A stretch of 64,000 nucleotides of DNA from Porpolomopsis calyptriformis (GCA_951640195.1 OX621163.1:3844001-3908000); one strand, 5' to 3'; counted from the stretch's first letter, positions 44,186 to 54,427 are shown. Numbers and translations are program-made. The notes: generated by a model not told the origin, from the sequence alone.

Positions 44186-45865
44186 CGCTGAAGCAATCGT
44201 CTTCTTGAAAGAGAAGAAGATAGAGATGTGCAAGTGGCAGCACTCGCGCTAGTTCCAATTCCAGAAACAGAACCGATGAAAAAATTAAGATCGTCCCCAG
44301 ACGATCCAACAATATTCCAATCCCATAAATGAGGAGAGAACTTGCGCGCTTGTATAGAGCATGATGAATCACTGACAGTAGCAATTCGCGGAGGATACAT
44401 ATCCGACGCATTATTCAGCAAGGTTCTCAAGAAACCTGATCACCATAAGGCATTCACTGTCCATGAAGGCCTGATTTGGTCCAAGAATTTGGGGGGAGAG
44501 GAAGTACTATGTATCCCATCTGCAAAGATGGGACAAGAATCAATTTTCGGCCTGATCATTGATCAAGCACACTCAATAGTGGGCCATTTTGGTCCATAAT
44601 GTACCGCCGACTATGTAAGATGATGGTACTGGTGGCCTAAGATATTTAGCCACGTCAAACAATTCTGCAAGTCATGTCAGACTTGTCAAATGTCGAAAGA
44701 CGATATGCAGCACCCGACAGGACTGTTGCATTCATTACCCATACCCACGAAACTGTGGCAATCAATAGGAATGGACTTTATTGGTCTGTTTCCTGAAATT
44801 GATGGGTACAATTACCTATGGGTAGTCATTTGTTGAATGACATCAATGATCCACCTAATTCCGGTGAATACCAAAACGAAAGCGTTAGAGCTTTCATGGA
44901 TCTACTTAAAAGAAGTAGTAAGGCTTCACGGCCTTTCCAAAAGTATAGTCTCAGACAGAGACTCGAAATTTACCTCCAAATGGTGGAGCAAACTTCACAG
45001 GCTCTTAGGAGCTAAACTATTGATGTCTACATCTTTCCATCCTCAGATGGATGGCGCAACTGAACAAGCTAATTGTTCAATAGGTCAAATCCTCTGAGCA
45101 ACCATAAGCTCGGATCAACGAGACTGGATCACAAAGATCCTGATGACCAAATTCGCAATTAACGCAAGTATCAGTGAAGCTACAGGCTTCGCCCCATTCA
45201 AGCTGAACGGAGCATATATGCCCGCTATGATTAAGCAGGTAGAAAATACTGCTGAGACACCGCCAGGTATCCAAGCATTTGCTCAACAAGTGCTGCAGAA
45301 TCTGGCAGCTGCTCACGACGCGATCATTGCGCATCACGTATTTCAAAGATACTACGCTAATCAGCGTAGAAGGGAAGAACCGTCAATTAAAGTAAATGAC
45401 TTCGTGTACCTATTGACTAAGAACCTTAAACTACCGCAAGGTAGAGCAGGGAAACTACTGCCAAGGTTCGTTGGGCTGTACAAAGTCGTACGGGCTTTTC
45501 CTAATGAATCCAACTATGAGTTGGAACTCCCCGACGAGCTCGCGAAGTGACGGATTCATCCGCACTTTCACATAAATTTGCTGCATCCGCACCATCCGAA
45601 TGATGATGCGTTATTCCCTAACCGAGCGTCAGTAGATGCTTATGATTTCGGTGAACCACTTCAAACTGAATGGTTAGTCAACGAAATAGTCGGCCATAGG
45701 TGGGACAACTGAAAACTTGAGCTAGAGGTTCGTTGGAACCTCAGAGACATGACTTGGGAGCCCATATCATTGTGTAAAGAGCTTAGCACTCTAGATAAAT
45801 ATCTAACCCTAATGGGTGTAGATACCCCTCATCAACTGCCGAGATGGCCAGTTAAGAGGCACTGA
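44186..45865 (+). pseudogene. pol: Element E integrase with chromodomain-like C-terminus
   Basis: Zinc part (HSIVGHFG; CKSCQTCQ). Core with D in GMDFIGLF, D in VSDRDSKFTS and E in GATEQANCS, a full set. C-terminal part PRFVGLYKV, then a chromodomain-like end (EWLVNEIVGHRW, LEVRWNLRDMTWEP, about 45670-45760). Stops: TGA at 44834, 45095, 45548, 45709 and 45863, TAA at 44597; all but the last interrupt conserved stretches. No frame changes. By family knowledge a chromodomain steers insertion to methylated-histone chromatin. Confidence 0.85.
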
Positions 45866-46110
45866 ATGCTGACTGCACTCAGAGCCTTGAGGTGTGCCAA
45901 CAAGCACACTTTGTATGCGCGCTAAACCGAGCATGACTGATAATTGCCTTAATCGGCAATCAACGGACCGGACATACCTGGTCTGGTGGCAGACTCACCC
46001 CAATTGGGGTAATTAGAGGCACCAGAATGATGCCACAAGTCTAAGTGTGACTTGTATAAAAGCACGATAAACAAAAAACAACAGTAGAAAATTTTCTACC
46101 CCATACGACA
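45866..46110 (+). other. Element E spacer with a row of perfect hairpins
   Basis: Noncoding. In order: GTGTGC/GCACAC (about 45892), ATTGCC/GGCAAT (about 45945), the 14-base palindrome ACCCCAATTGGGGT (45997-46010), ACAAGTC/GACTTGT (46035-46055) and the 16-base palindrome GTAGAAAATTTTCTAC (46084-46099) just before the ORF2 ATG. A TATA-like tataaaag at about 46055 could start a separate ORF2 transcript. Confidence 0.7.
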
Positions 46111-47172
46111 ATGTTGAATGAAAACAACACGCCCACAAGCGTAAGAACAAGCCCCCGCCCTGTAGACCCAAGACCACTGGAAATGGTGGAAGACAACGGG
46201 GATCAGCTAATGGCTGGTCCCGACGAAGTCATCAGATCCCCACACCAGACACGGCGTAGGCCCTCTTCTGAAGGGGAGAGAGAGTACCGCTCTCGACAAA
46301 ACACAAGTAACTTATCAGAGTTACCCCCGAAAACATGGGTGTGTAACAGCACCATCAATGTCGCGATACACTCCAGTCACCAGAGGTGTAAAGTCTGCAA
46401 AGACTATGTAATCCATGTTGTCGAAGACAGTGTATACCAAGACGCCTCATTGAAAGAGGCATTCGATGACTGCCGCAAGGCACACCAAGAGGAACTTATC
46501 ACAAAGATCCGAAACCTAACCGTCTCACTCGAGAAGGCTCAAGATGATGGTGATTACTATTGCGCTTGTTATGAACAAACTCAAGATGAGCTTTATCAAG
46601 CCAATCAGCTCATAGCCAAGCTGAACAAGTCTAACGACACTAGCGAAGCCGAATCACTAGGAAAGCGCAAGCGCTCCTGTACCGAGGGATTGCATTCACA
46701 ATTGTCAGAATACACAAGGGCGGCCAGCCCTGTGACCAAGACCCCCTCTGCCCAAGACAAGGGCAAGGAAAAAGAAACTGACGAGGAGGCTTAACAAAGA
46801 GCTGATATGGAACATTTTGATCCATACTTGGACGACGAGTTAGCAGGCTGTAGCCTGATGTTCAAAGACCTCGACAAGGAGGATAACGCATACATCAAGA
46901 GACGCTTCCCTCAAATCATTCAAGAGAATGAGGAACTGAAGGCTCACCTTCAACCTACCTCGTATGTCGAGTTCCCAAACCTCCTAGATCCCGGAGTGAA
47001 TAATCAATCTGGCCCTAGTGGCGAGATGATCAAAAAGCGCAAGAAGTGCTTGACCATTACTGCTTGGCCCAGCATCCCTGCTGGGGCCCATTACTCACCC
47101 ATTGACCAGACCATCTGGGTTGGCGCAAGCGCTGAAGCAGCGCGTGTCACGAATCTGAAATTCGAGACATGA
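46111..47172 (+). pseudogene. Element E ORF2 (about 353 codons, one internal TAA)
   Basis: ATG at 46111. The N-terminal 75 residues are Pro/Arg rich. A Cys pair (CKVCKDYVIHVVED) follows, then a coiled coil (about 125-180: LVSLEKAQ-like, QDELYQANQLIAKLNKS) and a basic patch (GKRKRSC) that could be a nuclear signal. A TAA at 46792 fits a Gln codon (CAA). The frame goes on as MEHFDPYLDDELAG... to a TGA at 47170. No known domain. Position after integrase matches the accessory ORFs of A and B. Role unknown. Confidence 0.6.
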
Positions 47173-47245
47173 GATCGAACACGCTGAGGCCGTCTCTCAT
47201 GAACGTTGAGCAGATTCTAGCCGGTCACATGTAATATGGTATATA

Positions 47246-47335
47246 CACTGGGAACAACCGAACTGGGTAAGTCCAGTTCTGCGACGTTTTGGCTTAGTGG
47301 TCTAAGCCGTTGCCAAGAAGCACATGTTCCCAGTG
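47246..47335 (+). ncRNA. Possible three-arm structured RNA in element E
   Basis: Perfect outer stem CACTGGGAACA (47246-47256) with TGTTCCCAGTG (47325-47335), 11 bp. It encloses two perfect 7-bp hairpins: GAACTGG/CCAGTTC with a 6-base loop (47260-47279) and GGCTTAG/CTAAGCC with loop TGGT (47291-47308). The second hairpin contains TGGCTTAGTGG (47290-47300), which fits a tRNA A-box. A convincing B-box is not seen. It lies in the gap between ORF2 and ORF3. Structure is seen; function is a guess. Confidence 0.5.
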
Positions 47336-47365
47336 CAATTCTTAACAGCGCAATGAAATGAAGCA

Positions 47366-48568
47366 ATGGGATTGCCCCCTCTGCGTGGAACTCAATCTGC
47401 GGATGACCGTGGATACCCCATCAATGCGCGCCAATGGCACGCTCTGTTCATTCAAGCCCAAGAATCAGGCAACAACAAGGCTCTCAAACTTGCGCGATCG
47501 TTCGTCACGACAGCACAGGCGACTCCTCGAGAGAGCAGAACGGACACTCAATGCATCATGTTAATCAATTGGAGAGTTCCCACCTGGGCTTCAGGTGATT
47601 CCACCGACACACCTGTACAGGTGCCGACCTCTTCTGTACCTGGATGGATTAACCTGTCTCAGCTAACCACCACGAGTTCCCCGGAAGAGTGGGCTCATTG
47701 GTTCTACATAAACTGCTGTGCCGCGCACCCTGGAGTGCGCTTAGAATGAGATGGCAGCATTTCACTGCGAAGCCTCCGCAGGATGCTTTTGGTTAGTCGA
47801 CACAAACCAAAGTCACCTAAGACCCGTGCTCCCGCTGGATCATCGACAGACGCCGACCAGATATGGTCGCAATACATCAGAGCAGCAGCCCTCCTGTTTG
47901 GAATGCCCAGCCGCTATCGCTCACTTGTGACGGGATCAAACCTGTCCATTGCGGAACCCACCAGAGAACCAGCCTAGTACTCTGGATCATCCAATGTCAT
48001 GGAACAATCCCTCATTCTGTTCTTCACCAGACAAGGTATTACATTTGAACAGGTGGACAACGCCTTTGCCTATGCCTTTCAATGGCTTGAGGACACCCTC
48101 CAGGGTAATGTCTCAGACTTATCCTCCCTCGAGACATACAGAGAGTCTGTGTGTAATACATTGGCAAGGAATGGTGTTCCTTCATCACTTCGTGACAGAA
48201 ATGACACATGGTTCCTGGATGGATGTCCTCACCAACGTCCCCAGTCTCGTATCTCGTCTAATGACAAGTCTGTCACCCCATCCGCAGGCCTTATCACCCA
48301 AGACGCGTTTGATGCATCTAACTCGTTCACTCGGTGTGGACAAATCACATACACGCTTGCCGAGCATGGATCACCCCATGGCTGGGACTCATCCCACACT
48401 TCGCGATGCTGTTTATGGCGCAATTCACAAGACAGCGCTGCACCACCAGGCAGCGATAGCGAGCAAGTTTCACTTGGCTTGCCGATACCTGAACCTGAGC
48501 CAGCTTCGCTTCAGGAATGTATTGATAGTACGTCAGAGATACCTGACATCCCAATGGACTACGGATGA
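47366..48568 (+). pseudogene. Element E ORF3 (about 400 codons, two internal stops)
   Basis: One frame from ATG 47366 to TGA 48566, broken by TGA at 47747 (Arg-like) and TAG at 47975 (Gln-like). It begins RGYPINARQWHALFIQAQ and continues as helical segments (NKALKLARSFVTTAQ; SPEEWAHWFYINC; IRAAALLFGMPSRYRSL; FEQVDNAFAYAFQWLED) and a Ser/Pro/acid-rich tail. As far as I recall, proteins of this kind are common hypothetical proteins in mushroom genomes, and their position here ties them to a gypsy element. No catalytic motif is seen. Confidence 0.6.
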
Positions 48569-48700
48569 ATGTAGTCGTTGCCGCAGTTGTATTACTATGG
48601 CGTTTATTTTCTATTTCCCTTAGTTATTTCTATGCAGTATATAGATTGTTTTATGTGTGTTCTGCCTGGCTATCAGGCTTAACTTACCCTGGCAGTTAAG

Positions 48701-48714
48701 CCAAAGGGGGAGGA
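48701..48714 (+). promoter_or_regulatory. Polypurine tract of element E
   Basis: ccaaagggggagga directly before the TG of the 3' LTR. Confidence 0.85.
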
Positions 48715-48909
48715 TGTAACAGATATGTTACATACAGCCACCATGCTGTGTTTGTACATATTTGTACCGGATACCTTAAGTACTGGTTACGCTTAGGTAA
48801 ACAATAAGTTTATATCCCACTCCCGCTTATACCAGATTGCCCCAATACATTGGTTCTGTGCATATCCTGGTATTGAGCAAAGTGTGATAACTTATCCCCA
48901 ACCCTTACA
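48715..48909 (+). repeat. 3' LTR of element E
   Basis: 195 bp, same ends and hairpins as the 5' LTR. Confidence 0.9.
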
Positions 48910-49414
48910 TATTCTTAAATTCCATTTTGCAAAGAAGTAAAGTTATGAAAGGTAGCAAAAATATGCATAGGAGTGCAGTCACCCTAGCATTGTTATTCAA
49001 GTCAACCAAAACTATTTATATACATATCATACACAACACTGTAGTCGAGACAAGTTAAATTTCATGTACCAATCCTAATCACATAATAAATAAGATTTTG
49101 GAATATGTTAGCTGTCGCAGATGAAAATTAGGCAAAATTCATATCTTTTTGATAATGAGATGATCAGTGCAAGATCTGTTTTCCTCTCTATCTCTTTGTT
49201 ACAATGACTAGGTACAATCAAAGGTAGTCACCACTATGCCAAAAGCATCACAATACCAAGCTCATTTTGGTATGTGGTACCCAGTATATATACAGTTGCA
49301 CATTGCATGCCAGGGTTATGACTGGACCCTAACACTCTTGGCCTCCAACTCATAGGTGTGGTGGGCTTGGGGGTTTGAATGCTCCATCTGCCAGAACACA
49401 TATGAAGACAACAA
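48910..49414. other. AT-rich intergenic sequence, nothing recognised
   Basis: No gene, LTR or continuation of element D pol is visible, so the right flank of element E is not the sequence that its left flank would predict. Confidence 0.5.
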
Positions 49415-49591
49415 CATCAGCAAAACCTGATATGTCTACAGGAAACTACATAGTTACTTGTAGTTGGACTGTAGATAGTTGTAGAAAAGGTTATGTGTCT
49501 GTGTAGATCTGTCAATCTACAGAGTTCTACAGAGTACTGTGTAGCTTTCTGTAGATTGTTGTAGAATCCTTAAAATCGGGTTTTGCTGATG
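49415..49591. mobile_element. MITE-like unit, 177 bp, with 17-bp terminal inverted repeats
   Basis: Left end CATCAGCAAAACCTGAT (49415-49431) pairs with right end ATCGGGTTTTGCTGATG (49575-49591), one mismatch (G.T type). The interior is filled with about eleven copies of TGTAGA/CTACA in both orientations, as in subterminal repeats. No coding capacity. A target duplication is not clear. Confidence 0.6.
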
Positions 49592-50125
49592 AAGTCCAGT
49601 CCTATCAAGCCAGTGATTAATGCAGACAATGTGGAGAATAAAAACACATGACAATGGACAGATCATTGAATCTACAGTGAGTTTTAGTACCCAAGTAGAT
49701 TCTAAGACCCACTACCATAGGTAGTGGGAATGTAATATAATGGGTGAGAATACCCTGTTCTTGCAAACTGACCAGGTTAGTTGAACCTGGCCTACAAAAG
49801 ATGTGGGGGTTTTGCATTACAAGGTGGGGGTCTTCCAGGTGGTCCAGATAGACAATACCTGGCAAGGACCAACCAGGTAAACTTCTTGGACTTTTGCTAA
49901 TAGACCATCATGCTTTTCAAGTAGTAATATAACCTCTCACTCCTCTTCCCTTACTACAAGCACCCTCCCCTTTTCCCTCTTGTCTGTCTTAAATTAATGT
50001 TATTTAACTTATTTCATTTTGATCATCTTAGCTGCCTTACTCTTATGAAAATACTAAGATGATTAAGTGGATTGGTGTTTTCCTGATGGCCAACTGACAA
50101 CTTTCCACCTAATCTCCAAAACACA
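49592..50125. other. Intergenic, 3' side of the JmjC-like gene
   Basis: No supported gene. Contains AT-rich and pyrimidine-rich stretches (49960-50010). Expected to include the 3' end region of the gene that stops at 50126. Confidence 0.5.
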
Positions 50126-53100
50126 TCATGGCAGAATGCATCGGCGCTTGACAGAATAGTGCCATGTGTCAAAATCTTTGAAAAAAATGCCTTGAGATAC
50201 AACCAATACTAAAAAGGGCTGACAGCCGGACTTACTAGGGGGTTTGCGCTTTTTTGTAACGCGTCGATTGGTGGCCGGGTGAAATTTTAATCCGCCATCC
50301 TTGGCACGTCGACAAGGAGACAAACCAGTAGTTTTCGGACCTAGTTTATCTAATGAGATGGTATCGATGTATGGGCCATCGCTAACCACAAAGTTGGTAT
50401 TGGTCCAATCGAAGCTACGGAGATATGGGAGATCCTCTTGAGGTCGTTGGACGTCCTGTATGAATCGCTTGGAAAGAGATTGATGAAATTTAGCTAGATG
50501 GTTTTCAATTTGCTGCCTGAGTTCTAGAGGTGTGAAGGCACCGTCGAACTCCAGTTTCTTCATCTTGTATCGGACGAGAGTTACGGAAAACTGGAGAAGG
50601 GAGAGACGAAAGAATTGTGTCATGGGATCAACTCTTCTTGTGCCGTATCTTAGATGCTGGTGCGCGCAAAACACAGACTTGAAACTGGAGAAGGCAAGTC
50701 TTGCATATTCAATTTCAGCTTCTTCTGACGGTGGGATGTCCCCAGTGTAATAACATCTGTCCAAATATGGCAGCAATTCAAGGAGATTCCCAAGGGCGGC
50801 TAGATCGAGTAAGCCGTCGCTCGACCGGGGATTGATGCGGTGTTCGCTGGCGGGACGCTCTGTATTTGATTGCGAGGACTCATAAACCGTACGTTCGTAG
50901 TCTTGTAGGGACCAAAGCAGAATCCGACGCAAAAGCTGGGTAGTGCGCGGGTGTTCAGTGTGTGTTAACGTATTGTTTCCGATCGTACAGTGGACAATTG
51001 CCCAGCAAGTGTCGCGAATGGTGGAAGTAGCGTAAAAGTAGCGCCCATAAGTAATTGAGTGGCCCAGGGTCAAGACGTAATGCGGTGTATTTGGTCTCAT
51101 AAAACTGTTCCAAGAGTAATCAGAAGTTGCGAGGCTGCATGTCGAAATCAGACGTACAACAAACACCCCGGCGTGAGAAGTATGCCTTCATGTTCAAAAA
51201 CCCCGCATCCAGACGACCACGCTTTCCAACTATCAGGGAAAGCTTCCGGTGATGACATGTCACTGCAAGGGTTGTCCCGGGATGCTCCGCGACGCCGATT
51301 CAGGAGGACCCAATACTTCGCGCCGGCGACATTGTTTACATACGCGCCCAAGCCGTTGGCATTGATATGGACCCAGGAGGTTGCACCTGCCAGTGCAGTG
51401 GTCCCCCAGATGAGTTCATCTGAGGGTGGGTTCTCACGCACAAGTCCTTTTTGTCCTCGTGTTTGTTGCCAGGCCATTTGATTCGATGCAAGGGACCTGG
51501 TCGAGCTCGGACGTGAATACCACAGATATATATATCGCGATAGGACTGACGTGTATTGAACAGTATCTGAGACATCGATGGCGCCCATTGGGAGGTCCAA
51601 AACATTCAAAATTTTACCGTTGCTACCTTTCGTTGACTCTTCATAGAACTCTGCGAGTGTGCCGCCACGCATGCACACCTGAGGGTTCTCCTTCGTACGG
51701 AGTTGTATATCTGGAAATCCTGTCAATTGGTATCAAGCATGGCAAAGTTTGGTTTACCTTGAATGGGGCGAACCTTGTCGATAGAGCCAAGCTTACTTAG
51801 CGATTCTAAACTGAAATCTTGTTTTTCTGACGGAGAATTGAGAACAAGGATATGCCTGTGTTTGAAAACTTCTTGTAAGGTTCCCGTCCTCATCTTGATG
51901 AAAGCATCGTATTCTACAATGAAAATAGAGGATTGGTAAGGATCATTGGCGTTGAACCATAGGCTACGAGCGCTATCGCGGTGGTAAAGTGGTCGACCGT
52001 CCACATACAGCGCCTCGACGCTGGTTTGAATGTCCCTGAGTAATGGGTATTCACACCCTGCCTGTAGAATGTGATTAATTTGCTTCACATGGAGCTCGGA
52101 AGGTGGCAGAAGACTCGCCATGGATTTGGGGGATCGAAAATCATACAGTACTTGAGGAGATAGATGACGAGGAAGCCATAATTTCAGGGAAATTTTGTCA
52201 TCAGATAACTGCGACATGTTATATGATTAGACAAAGTCGACATCAGAATGATTACTCACGACAGAAGGCGGTTTCTCGAACAGGTTGTGCTCCTGGAATG
52301 CCTGCGGCCAACATTACTCTTAGCTCAATCTTGCAATGTCCGTCGCCGGAGAACTTACATCACCGTCCAGATCTACATAAATGGGGAAGGTTTTGGAACC
52401 TTGAGCTGTAGGCTCATCTGGGCCGCGCTGATTTCTTGAACTGGCTTTACGATGTCTCTTGTTCATCTTCCTACAACTCTGGCCAAACACGGACCTTGTG
52501 GCACAATCGTTACGTCTACATCCGCCCTGTAAGGTCGTAACCTCATCCTGGCCACCACCCAGTGTACTTGAGGTTGTTTGGTCCAGATTTTCCCTTTCAC
52601 GTTCGGCCTCCTCTTGGCGATCCTGGACAATTCTCGTGGAGGAAGAGCTGTCCCAACCACAGCTTGACAAACTTGAAGGCGAGTCAGTCGTCGGCCCATC
52701 TGACCCACCGAAATCTGTGTCTGAGGCTAGAGCAGGATTACTGCCCTGGTCTTCCCTTATGTTGGATCCAGCCGTGTTGTTTTCGCGATGGATAACATCA
52801 CGTCGCTGTGAGATCCGTTCCTTAACTACATCGTTGGAGCAAGCCGCAATCAATAGCTTAGACATATTAACACCACTTGAATGAGGGGAAGGCAACAGGG
52901 ATAGTTCATCTATGCTAGTGTGATAGACATGAAGGGAGGCGCCATTCATGGGGTGATCGTCTTGAGTTCTCGGGATCCTGAGTTGGAGGGCGGAGGAAGC
53001 AGAAAGGGATCGATTCGTTACGCGATTAGTGTATTCTGAAGGATCAAAAAATGTAACTGTTAATAAGGCGAGCATCAGGATACAACTACCAGCAGACCTT

Positions 53101-54427
53101 GAGAGAACCAGTCAAATATTAGAGGTTTCCCCGAAGTTACAATGTCATCAAATTCCTTGAAAATTTCTGACATTCCGACACTTGAATCGCCTCCTGTGGC
53201 AACCGAGCATACAACTCGCCAAATTTTAGCCTCGAGTGACCCCAATGCAGGTGGTTTAGTTCCCAATGATACAGCGTACTGTAACATGATTTTTGCAATG
53301 TTGATAATCAGACCAAACACTCGAGATAGACACTTGCCTCGATGAGAACATCTCTGCTGAAGGATTCACTAACACCCCACTGAGACATGAGTAACACCAA
53401 GGGGCTAAGGCTCAACGCAACCTGAGTCAAGTTCACCATTCTGTCGATGGGAACCTGATGGAGGTTTGGGGTAATATTAATATTGGCGTTTCCAGCCCGA
53501 CTACAATTGATTGAATGCATACAACTCTGGAGATCAGACGGAGGCGCAAAGCAGTGAAATAAAACCCACCTCAAGAATTGTTTCAGAAACGAATCGGCAG
53601 GTTTGGAAGCTTGCAGATTCAACTAGTTATATGCCGAATAAGCAGTCAAAAGGAGACACCTCAAAAACTTACAGGCGAGTGCCATCGTACAATGAACGCT
53701 ACTGAATGGATATTCATTAAGATATGATGCCAGTGAGATGCTCGGTAATGTGTGATGCCGTGCTGTAGATTTTTCATAGCGATGGCATAAGTGATATCTT
53801 CAGCGCTTTGTACATCAGACGGTATCCAAGATGTCGTAGTATGGGGTTCGTCTCTCCGTGCTTTCCTGGCCTTCGAGATCAAGTCTGGCCAGTTACCTAA
53901 CGCTTTCACGATTGCAAGCAACTTCCTTGGCATCAGAAGGGGGGTCGGCCTTCTCTCAATGACCGAAAGCGCAGCGTGAGAAATCCAAGATGAGGACCAA
54001 AGAAGAGCGTCAATGAGTTGATACCCAAGCATCAGGTGGCCAAAGTAGCCAGATTGCCCAGAAAATGTCGCCTTGCTGGGCTTTCCAGTTAGTAGGGACC
54101 AAGCATGATTCCGGTAAGGATGTTGAAAGAACCCGTCTTTATCAAAGACATCAATAGCAAAAGAAAGCGACTGAAGAGAAATGCGAGAGAACATTATCAG
54201 AACAGCAAAGAATGACAAAAACAAATAGAACTCACTTTAATGATATGGGTGAGTAAGGGATCACTGTAAGGCGGTTCGTGGTTGACCACCCAAGAATACA
54301 GGCTTTCACGTTCGAGGACCACGCCATTTCGCCAGGGATATGATGTTAAGAGGCTGGAGTTGCACCTGTAAGGTGCGGGGTGGCTTTGTGCGATCACCAG
54401 TTGAGCGGTATAGTCTTCTGTCGACAT
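50126..54427 (-). CDS. JmjC-like domain protein, 9 exons, 1295 aa
   Basis: Intact minus-strand gene. Exons: 54427-54236, 54170-53673, 53622-53338, 53278-53098, 53056-52359, 52301-52260, 52208-51758, 51719-51158, 51104-50126. All phases agree and total 3888 nt. Introns are 38-65 nt. The one at 53279-53337 has a GC donor (GCAAGT). The N-terminal 390 residues are helical and unrecognised. A Ser/Glu/Arg-rich, probably disordered segment follows (about 390-620). From about 630 the fold resembles fungal JmjC-type proteins: TSWVHINANGLG (about 912), AKYWVLLN and MRPNTPHYVLTLG (about 970-982). The metal motif would be H-x-N...H rather than H-x-D/E...H. The C-terminus is helical with a basic patch (VTKKRKPPSK). 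JmjC enzymes use Fe(II) and 2-oxoglutarate; activity here is uncertain. Confidence 0.78.

Larger units (their letters stand above)
38997..48909 (+). mobile_element. Element E: chromovirus-like gypsy element with two extra ORFs and very dense inverted repeats
   Basis: 9.9 kb, plus strand. LTRs of 195 bp (38997-39191, 48715-48909), TGTAACAG...CCCTTACA, with six differences by eye, all transitions. Layout: a 611-bp leader, one gag-pol frame 39803-45865, a 245-bp spacer, ORF2 46111-47172, a spacer with a branched fold, ORF3 47366-48568, purine tract, LTR. The frames have no indels. They are broken only by single stops, nearly all TGA. No target duplication is seen: left flank gtctga (element D pol), right flank tattct. 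Confidence 0.92.

Noticed and set aside
39803..45865. TGA reassigned to Arg or Trp in this genome
   Set aside because: CGA is still used in the same frames and the intact 50-64 kb genes end at TGA or need no TGA inside exons. Decay by C-to-T explains the data better.
47281..47345. A true tRNA gene
   Set aside because: A good A-box is present but no matching B-box, acceptor stem or anticodon arm.
49330..49390. tRNA-derived SINE (GGTTTGAATG B-box-like word)
   Set aside because: No A-box at proper spacing and no tail or second copy.
52208..52301. Two separate genes instead of one JmjC-like gene
   Set aside because: An alternative reading ends one gene with TAA at about 52252 and starts another at 52217, but introns 52302-52358 and 52209-52259 join all exons in frame and leave no room for a second promoter.
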